Source: Ophiothrix spiculata (taxonomy: Eukaryota; Echinodermata; Ophiuroidea; Amphilepidida; Ophiotrichidae). Taken from it: a DNA stretch of 26,309 nucleotides. The notes under the pieces were generated by a model, which saw only the letters and a program-made list of their open reading frames with translations, ran no database searches and was not told where the DNA came from. A program made the translations under genes and the position numbers. Of this stretch, positions 1 through 7,800 are shown one piece after another; the stretch's first letter is position 1, and the number at the start of each line of letters is the position of its first letter. The stretch is from the NCBI GenBank assembly GCA_000969725.1, contig JXSR01S002571.1; one strand, given 5' to 3'.

Positions 1-350
1 AAATCAATAAATCATTGATTGCAACTTATTCTGTGCAGTTCAATTAGACCCGGACTCCTGGATATGGGGACACTCAGTCTCATTACAACGGTATGACACC
101 GGTGAATGCTTGCGTTGCCCGGTCGGACACCAGTCGGGCGCCGGTGGTTATGGGACCATAACTAAAGACATCGTATACAAGCTGCAAGGTTTAACTCGGA
201 ATTTAAATTCTTGCAGCATGCGTCTCTACGGCTCACGGGCACCGTCAGAACACCGGTCGAACACCGGTCAGTCACCGACCGGTGTCCGATCGGCGTCCGC
301 TGAATTGACGGCGTAAACACATCGTAACCTCGCCGCACGGTTATTTATGT
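1..350. other. GC-rich block with clustered ACCGGT motifs
   Basis: This block is much richer in G+C than its surroundings. GACACCGGT, CGGACACC and their complements recur between about 90 and 300 in both orientations (for example ACACCGGTCGAACACCGGTC near 250-269, then GACCGGTGTCCG). The open frame at 110-316 is low in evidence and probably comes from the repeat. No gene is recognised. Confidence 0.4.
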
Positions 351-777
351 GATCAGGTTATAAATCTGAGTGAACATTCATAATTTTCAACAATGCAGAA
401 TGTACCCTGCGGGTAGTATTTCCTGTAATTGTATAATATTGATTTCTAGGAGACAGATGTTTTATGATGAACTTAATTCTTCTGGAGATGATGGCTATGT
501 TGTGTAAAATTGAAAAATTGTAAACCGATTTTGAATAGAATATGGTCATTCAGAACCACTAACACCATTCTAATATTTATACACCTCGTGAAAAAATCTG
601 GATGTAAATGTCTATAAACTAAAAACTTTAACAGTTTACCGGAAGGTCCCAATATTTCGCCTTCTTCTCTCCGATGTATATGCAATGCATTATGCATGAC
701 ATATTAAATCGACCTTGCTGTTGATGTTTAACGTGACCTGCCAATAAAGCTGACATTGAACCCTTATTATTTGAACA

Positions 778-890
778 ACTAAAAACTAACTGTATTATAT
801 TCCTTCTTACTGCGCCTTGGATTAGAATTTGTTTCTAGATAAATGGCGCAATATAAATGCTTAATTATTATTATTTATTATTATTATATT
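778..890 (+). mobile_element. 5'-truncated CR1/L2-like retrotransposon 3' end
   Basis: This 113-bp insertion breaks the left palindrome arm. It has a short stem (TGCGCC...GGCGCA), the CR1/L2-type motif GGCGCAATATAAATGC and a (TTA/ATT)n tail. AACA occurs on both sides (774-777 and 891-894). The right arm keeps the uninterrupted site TTTGAACAAGG. Confidence 0.7.
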
Positions 891-1214
891 AACAAGGAGA
901 AAGCAAATGCAAAGTGGGAACTGGGGTATAAAAATTTGGAGTTTTTCCTTTATAATGTGAGTGAATTTTTTGCTATTGGTAAAAAATGATGCATTATATG
1001 GTATTTTCTATAAATATCAACAATTTTGAGCCTTTTTAGACATACCAATTTCAACCCCTACATATTGTTTTAGAAGATAAAAAGACGTCAGTTTGGTCAA
1101 TTGCTCTTTTTAATATAAATTATATCAACAATTCGAGAATTTCATTCGTGACTGGTAACAATTATTGAAAAACCAACACGCTTCGCAAAAGGAAAAATAA
1201 GAAATTTATTAAAA

Positions 1215-1292
1215 CGACTGAGGCAGGACTCGAACCCACGATCTGCAGAGTTAATATCTCGCCCTGTAACCGGTAGACTATGCGAGCTGACG
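1215..1292 (-). other. tRNA-like sequence, left arm
   Basis: Read on the minus strand it has a perfect B box (GGTTCGAGTCC), a near A box (CGCATAGTCTACCGG) and an anticodon-arm-like stem GAG/CTC around a 7-nt loop ATATTAA. The acceptor ends do not pair well, so it is unlikely to be a working tRNA. A Pol III promoter-like role as a SINE head is plausible. Confidence 0.5.
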
Positions 1293-1405
1293 ATGTCTAT
1301 GAGGGGAATTTAAGATTATATTCATTCTTTTTATTGTGATTGTTACGCATGCGCAATAGTATGAAAATTCCAGTTTTCAACGGGGGATTTTCAATGTCAC
1401 TCATC

Positions 1406-1482
1406 GTCAGCTCGCATAGTCTAGCGGTTACAGAGCGAGATTTTAACTCTAAAGATCGTGGGATCGAGTCCTGCCTCAGTCG
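1406..1482 (+). other. tRNA-like sequence, right arm
   Basis: This is the inverted partner of the left-arm copy. The A box is CGCATAGTCTAGCGG, the B box is GGATCGAGTCC (one change), and the anticodon-like loop is ATTTTAA inside GAG/CTC. The acceptor stem does not close. It is probably a tRNA-derived SINE head rather than a tRNA gene. Confidence 0.5.
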
Positions 1483-1590
1483 TTTTGATAAATTTCTTTA
1501 TTTTTCTTTTGTGAAGCGTGTTGTTTTTTCTTCAATTTGTACCAGTCACGAATGAAATTCTCGAATTGTTGACATATTTTATATTAAAAA

Positions 1591-1910
1591 ACCACATAGG
1601 TTACTTTTTAATCCAGAAAAAAATGTATGTCAATATTCACTACATTTCACATGAAATGCATTTTGTTTCAATACAGCGAGCGAGCAGCGGTGCCATTCAA
1701 AACATTAGCTGTGAGTCCTGCTATGAGATCAATGCACACCGCTGACGTCAGAGGATGACCCGTCGGCACAAAAGGTAGTTGTTATCGAAATTTGAATGTC
1801 TGGTTATCACCATTCAAATTTCAGGCAAGTATGAAAAGCCGATATTAGGTACCATTCATACACCACAAATCAAAATTTCATCAATCTGAGTTTTCATATT
1901 TTTGCTAGGG
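1591..1910. other. Arm-specific 320-bp segment of the palindrome
   Basis: This is present only in the right arm, between ATATTAAAAA and AATCGACC. It contains a 12-bp perfect hairpin (GAAATTTGAATG / CATTCAAATTTC near 1789-1823). No terminal repeats or target duplication are evident, so it may be an insertion here or a deletion in the left arm. Confidence 0.5.
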
Positions 1911-2166
1911 GAATCGACCAAACTGACGTCTTTTTATCTTCTGAAACAATATTTATGTAGGGGTTGAAATTGGTATGTCTAAAAAGGCTCAAAGTTGTTG
2001 ATTTTTATAGAAAATATCATATAATGCATCATTTTTTACCAATAACAAAAAATTCACTTAAATTATAAAGGAAAAACTCCGAATTTTCATACCCACGTTC
2101 CCAATTTGCATTTGCTTTCTCCTTGTTCAAATATTAAGGGTTCAAATTCAGCTTTATTGGCAGGTC

Positions 2167-2608
2167 CCGTCAATAAAAAAATCTCGCAACAAAGATTTTG
2201 TAACAACGATCGCGAGATCGGGAAAAGACATTACTCATTATAAGCTCATTTGCATAGGACCAAAGGACACACTGTCTAAAGCCCTAAAATATATGACGCA
2301 AGAAGCATTTCGTGTGAATATATGTTTTGCTATTATTGACTTTTTTCATGCATTGTAAGGTTAAATAATGCGGATGGTGATATTGAAAAATAGTGTTTTA
2401 CTTCATGCATGCCTGTTTATTTATCCATACACAAAAAAGCCCAAAGGATACACGGTTAGAAATATCCGTTATTTTACAATGTGTGCTTTATTTTCTTGTA
2501 TTAACATTAAAAGAATCGCTGCTTTTAGGGTTACACCAACTGTTCATGGTTTAGTACCTATTGGTTTGTTAAATTATTGATACAACGCACTGTTTGCACA
2601 AGCAATCA
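2167..2608. other. No gene recognised
   Basis: AT-rich sequence with one small stem (ATCTCGC...GCGAGAT near 2181-2219). The open frame at 2368-2580 shows no family resemblance. Confidence 0.4.
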
Positions 2609-2744
2609 GTAAAAATACACATACGGTACTTAAACTGGCAATTAGGATTCATCAATACCGCCAGTTTAAATACCGTTTAAATACGGCATTCAAACTGCCA
2701 ATTTAGATGAATCCGAATTGCAATTTTAAATACTGTATTTTTAC
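2609..2744. repeat. Compact nested inverted repeat
   Basis: GTAAAAATAC...GGATTCATC (about 2609-2652) is mirrored by GATGAATCC...GTATTTTTAC (about 2706-2744). Further copies of AAACTGGC and its complement lie in the loop. It may be a small MITE. Confidence 0.6.
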
Positions 2745-3157
2745 ATATTGTAGCAGGCATTTAAGTTACCGTATCATTACAGATTCGTATGGTTGGTATC
2801 AAAATAATATATCCATTAATTTTGACATCACAAGACACTTTACCAACGACAATGGATGTTACACCGTAGATCATTCTAATCTCAACTGTAACACCACTAA
2901 TTCTTAAAAGATAAATACAAGAACATTACTTTTTCTTTATATTACGGTTGATTTCTCACAGTGTACGCAAACGACGACCTTGATTCATTCAAATCAGTAT
3001 GGCGTCATGAATACTTGGGACAGTGTTTTAAAGTATTTTTCAACACAGTATCATGTTGGATTTATTTTAAACGGTAACTGATTAAATGGTGTTTTAGTTA
3101 AATAGGGACTTTCAACTTGGTTTAACCATTGTTCTCCTAAGCTATTTTTTGTAACAC

Positions 3158-3616
3158 ATTCTCCGAAGGGGGGGTTGTTGCAACATCCTCCTTAATTTTT
3201 TAGAACGGAACCCCCTATGAACTTGGTTTTGCTATTAAATTATAGGTATGACTCTCTCCTATCCAACAATACCAAGATCATTAAAATTGGTCAAGGCGTT
3301 ACGTAATAATGACGTCATAAAGTACTTTCGGATTCGAAAATCAGGCAAAATTGCATTATTGCAAAAGTGGCCACCAAAATCAAAATGTTGCTATAAAAGT
3401 TCTAAATAACGGATTTCTTACCCGCCCCCTACACCCCAACTTTGACGGTCTACTCTAACCCCACCTTAGGTGGTACCCGCTATTTTTTTCATCAAAATGA
3501 CCGCAAAGGATATAAAAGAGATTACCCAAATGCCTTTGGCCGGTTGCTTTTGCGTTTTTATGAAGCGGGGAAAAAACCTTAGGGGGAGGGGTTGCAACAA
3601 CCCCCCTTCGGAGAAT
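3158..3616. mobile_element. MITE with TIRs starting ATTCTCCGAAGGGGG (family A, copy 1)
   Basis: Terminal inverted repeats of about 45-50 bp (ATTCTCCGAAGGGGG then TTGTTGCAAC) bound 459 bp without an ORF. The interior shares AAGGYGTTACGTAATWATGACGTCAT with copies near 8700 and 13290. It lies beyond the channel stop codon. Confidence 0.75.
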
Positions 3617-3750
3617 AAGGGTTAAATATGATTTTTTTATTTTTCTGTGTTAATATGCATATGACAAATTACCATTACCAGTGATCCGTGGAAAATGAAA
3701 TTTACATTCTATTTATATCACATCGGGAAATTTGACGATTTTGTTTCTTA

Positions 3751-4461
3751 TTATGCATGGCAGAAATCAAAGTTGGCCTCTGTAAAGAGTACATTTCCTC
3801 CTGCTACTGGTTTGTAATGATACGTATCCAGTGCTTTGGTCTCAAAATGTTCCATGAAAATGTTTGATGTCACAGGGGAGGGGGGTGACCCCATTGCTTG
3901 ACCCTCCTTTTGTTCATAGAATTTGCCTTGCCATTTGAAGTACGTTGATGTTAGACATAGCTGGGTAAGATCTACTATTTCATCACTGGACAATCGTGAA
4001 CGGGATTCGAGTGTACCATCGTCACGTAGTATATCTTCAATTATTTCACAAGCATCATTGATTAGTACATTGGTGAACAAAGAAACTACATCAAAACTGA
4101 CAAGTAAGTCACCTTCTTGGATAGGTATTTGTCTAGCCATTTCAACAAAGTGTTGTGAGTTCTTGATATACGAATTCCCTTTTCCCGATAGTGGTGTTAA
4201 AATATCAGCAAGATGCTTCGCTAAGTTGTAGCAGGGAGAGTTTATTGAGCTTACTATAATAGGTCTAAGAGGCATGTTTTCTTTATGAACTTTCGGTAAG
4301 CCATATATGCGTGGAGCCACAGAGTGCTTGGGTGTAAGGTGTGATGCTTTCTTTTTGCCAAACTTGTTTTCTTTTTCCAATTCTCTGATAGCTGTGCCAA
4401 TTTTCCGTTCCAGGGAATTTGTTGGATCTTTCTTCAAAGCTTTGTAGGTATCCCCTTTAGA
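3751..4461 (-). pseudogene. Penelope-like element reverse transcriptase fragment
   Basis: The open frame (3751-4437) reads RIYGLPKVHK, LRPIIVSSINSPCYNLAKHL, LVSFDVVSLFTNV (palm motif A with Asp) and GQAMGSPPSPVTSNIFMEHF (motif B). These are the hallmarks of Penelope-like RTs, which copy RNA at DNA ends. It breaks off after ALDTYHYKP, just before the YVDD motif. The 5' side starts near SKGDTYKALKKDPTN after a stop, so fingers and endonuclease are missing. It cannot be active. The same strand as the channel gene, about 230 bp past its stop codon. Confidence 0.88.
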
Positions 4462-4550
4462 TACCTACAATAAGTCATTGTTGTAAGTATCTGTTTTGTC
4501 GGATTACATCCGACAAAACCTCTTCCATAGTGTGTCTACAATAAGTCATT
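4444..4550. repeat. Cluster of two perfect hairpins and two 15-bp direct repeats
   Basis: GTAGGTATC/GATACCTAC (4444-4468, 7-nt loop) and TTTTGTCGGAT/ATCCGACAAAA (4494-4518, 3-nt loop) are perfect stems. CTACAATAAGTCATT occurs at 4465-4479 and 4536-4550. The cluster sits at the 5' break of the Penelope fragment. Confidence 0.7.
4506..4536 (-). repeat. 31-bp copy of the end of channel exon 9
   Basis: This is identical to 4693-4723, the last coding bases of the channel (DTLWKRFCRM). On the minus strand it reads on into TAA. It overlaps the second hairpin of the cluster. Confidence 0.85.
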
Positions 4551-4690
4551 TCTGTATTATCTCAATATTTTGCCAAAAAGAGCCATTGGCATTAGACAAT
4601 GTTATCAAAATTCGTTCTAAATTTTCACAACAACGCTTTTAAATAAGATTACCAGTTTTAGAATATTGCTGTTACATTTTCAATTACCGA

Positions 4691-4800
4691 TCACATCCGA
4701 CAAAACCTCTTCCATAGTGTGTCAACAAGAAAATCAAATGCTTCTAAAATAGTAATTAAACTCATTCCGGCCATCAGACCCATGACGCCACCGATGTCAC
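4691..4800 (-). CDS. DEG/ENaC exon 9: TM2, pore and stop codon
   Basis: The acceptor is CCATTATAG|GT, preceded by a long CT tract. The exon encodes (S)DIGGVMGLMAGMSLITIL, EAFDFLVDTLWKRFCRM and TGA at 4691-4693. It aligns with the 'GDIGG..GLF.GAS.LT..E' TM2 of ASIC and ENaC channels. The selectivity-filter triplet G-x-S is GMS here, where ASIC has GAS and ENaC has GSS or similar. The cytoplasmic tail is very short (WKRFCRM). No strong AATAAA lies close downstream on this strand. Confidence 0.9.
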
Positions 4801-7800
4801 CTATAATGGTACATTTAAGAGAGAGAGAGGGAGAGAGAGAGAGAGAGAGATAAATTTTAATACATTTACGAAAACATCTGCATTGATGGCCAGACGTAAC
4901 ATTTAATAAAACAATTGTTTGCCAAATCCAGTTGATACTCACTGATCTTTTTGATTTCGCTTTTGTTATAGAAGGTTTGATTTCAAGTTTCCAGTGATCT
5001 ACTCCACCCGAAGGTTTTCCGTAAAGATTGTTGAAAGGGTAAAAACATAATCGGCCTCCAAACAAAACTTTCGCTACCAAACATTTGGTCGTGACGTCAA
5101 AATGACGAGTGATTCAAAACAAAAAAATTTCAACACCGAGTTAAGACCAAATAAAATTTCACGCTAAATTGCACATGTGTCGAATGGTGTTGAATTGCAA
5201 TATACATTGCTCCAAATGTTTGTTACCGGATTATACTCTATATTCGACCGCAAATATTTGGTGACGTCACGACCAAATGTTTGGTAGGAAAAAAATTGTT
5301 TGGAGGCCGACTTTGGTTCGGCCTAACTCCTTGGGTTCTAGTAAAGTGTCATAAACCTGAGACAAAACTAGCTATTGTCATCACGGTATTTGGTATGAGC
5401 ACCCCCTACTCGTGGTAATTGGATGGATTCTCTTATTATCCTTCGCGGGAAAACAAGCAGAGTGGCTCACTTGTGATTAAACCTTCTATAAAAAGGAGAA
5501 CATTAAAGATCCGTAAGTATTAACTGTTTTCTCAAAATCAAATTTCTTGCAATTTTTCCGACACAGATGGCAAAATATTATAACATTTTATCACGTGATG
5601 CTTTTTACTAAGCAGTTAAATTAAAATTAAATTAAATTGATCGAGGAAAATATATTGTTTTTTGCTTATTTATTCTTACTTATAAGATCATCCCTTGTGT
5701 ACGCTTCTGTTTGTTTCACACTGCTATAGCTGAGTTCCTCAAAGAAAATACGTAGTTCCAGGACATTTTTCCTGAAAAAAGAAACAAAAAAGACCATTCT
5801 TGTTTGACCTAATTGCTTCAAAAGACAACGGGCGGCTGACCATCCGGAACCACCGTCAGAACAATAAGGGTGGATCAGAACCGACGGTTCCGGATGGTCA
5901 ACTGCCGGTTGAGTTTAAAAGTGCTCTCCTACTTTACAACGCAAATCGAAAAACTGAATAAAACTCTGCTAAAATGTTATTCATTGTATCCCTAAATTTG
6001 CCCTAATTTTTCAATCGTGAAAAATGTAAAGAGGCTGATATCAACTGATTACAATATGTACACGGTTGCTCATTTAGTTGGAATAAAAATATTTTTACCA
6101 CTTTTTCATGTAAAGGTCAATTTATGATGAAAATATCGGGAAACTTATGTTGGTTTTGGTCAGATTTGATAGGTAATCGTGTTGGGTGTGAAATGGAACT
6201 CATGTACTGGTAAGGGGGCAAGATTTTTAGGTCCAATTTGATTTAACCCCGCCTTGTCCAAGGTCACTTCTCTACTCAAGTTGAGTGGTCATATGGAATG
6301 TTTATCAGTAGTAGAGTGATAAGCAGGGGATTAAATGTCTTTGTCACGCTTGACTAAGCCAAAAGAATGCTCGGAAACAAAGCATAAAATGATCCTTCAA
6401 CGCCTCTCATTTTACAAAAATAGGGTTTATAGTGAAAGTGGAATGGTTCCCGGTGGCTTATGACATCTTAAAAGGTTTTCAAGATTTTACATACCGCCGG
6501 GACCATTTCATGTTCACCACAACCCTATTTTTGTAAATTGATGGGCGTTAAAGGATCATCAAATTGGACCTAAAATCACGTTTTTGACCCATTTTAGTTG
6601 TTTCCCCCTTACCAGTACATGAGAAAATTGATCACATTCGGAGTTCCATTTCACACCCAACAAGATAACCTATCAAATCTGATTAAAAGCAACATAAGTT
6701 TCCAGATATTTTCATCATAAATTGACCTTTACGTAAAAAAGGTGGTAACAATATTTTTATTTCAACTATATGAGCAACCGTGTATTATAGGTGTCAATAT
6801 TTACAGAATTGGGGAACCCGATTTTTAGGTGTCATTGCATTGTAAATAGGGTCATTTGTCTCTGTTAGCATTTAGGCGTACAGTTTGTCGTATTTGACAA
6901 TCGTTATTGTATCACCTTGAAAAAGTTATAGCTAATTAAAGATGTTATAACCTCAAAAATCGTGATTTTTGCAAAAAAGAGGGTCAAATTCATAATTTTT
7001 ATATTAAGGTGTATTTAAAAAACAAAATGGCAAAGAAACTAATTTTAATTGAGAATGGTAGTTATAGGTGTCAATATTTACCCCTAAAAATAGGATGGAT
7101 GGGTATCGGGACACATGTTTTTTTTCAATAAATAGTATATAAACACCTCGCATAAAAAGAAACGCACCATGTCTTTAGATCGACAGTGTATCAAAAGTCT
7201 GATAATTCTGTACGTTTCCGAAATATACTCTTTATTGCTGCATCTTTGCTATTTAAACTCATGTGAAAATTCGTGCGAAAATGGCTGAAATACAACGCCA
7301 GAAAGACGTTCATTTTTGGACCCCAAGCAATTGTCGAACTTTACGAAGATTTCAATAGTCGCTTAACAGTTATACTTTAGATTAATTAGTTACGAGCAAT
7401 ATTATACAATTTTAAGCTATAATTACATTACCTCATCCACTCCTGTGTTACGCCATACAAAGGTTCAATTTCTTTGGCTAGATAGTCATTTGGGAAGTAT
7501 GCCATAGACGTTCTTGCTCCAAATTTCTCTGAATAACATGACGCTGAGCAATTACATTCAACATTTTCTGTGTAAAACTTTTCTGACGGCATATTGTAAA
7601 TAAAAATTTGAAAATAGTAAGTTAGAAACGATGTCAACAATATTTAAATAGTGTAATTAGCTTAATACCTCTTTTTATTTTACAGATTTCTTTTGTAAGG
7701 CCCGTCTTTAAATCGTAAAGTAATATACCACTTTCGTATGTCCTATATTACATCTTGAAAGTACCGCAAATACGGGACCTTGTGACGTAGGCTGCTCAGT

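Larger units (their letters stand above)
735..2166. repeat. Large palindromic element with tRNA-like sequences in both arms
   Basis: The ends are GACCTGCCAATAAAGCTGA at 735 and its complement at 2148-2166. The left arm (735-1292) and the right arm (1406-1590 plus 1911-2166) are inverted copies with moderate divergence. Each arm's inner end is a tRNA-like sequence, so the structure is two copies head to head around a loop of about 110 bp. The left arm holds a 113-bp retroelement insertion and the right arm an extra 320 bp. It may be a foldback DNA element or an inverted dimer of a tRNA-headed SINE. No coding capacity is seen. Confidence 0.8.

Noticed and set aside
110-316. 68-codon plus-strand ORF
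   Set aside because: Lies in a GC-rich motif repeat; no family resemblance or exon signals.
1215-1482. Two functional tRNA genes (anticodons ATT and TTT)
   Set aside because: Acceptor stems do not pair and both lie in a repeat; treated as tRNA-like SINE heads.
4801-5080. Upstream part of the open frame containing channel exon 9
   Set aside because: It reads through a CT microsatellite and a MITE end; the acceptor at 4801 separates it from the coding exon.
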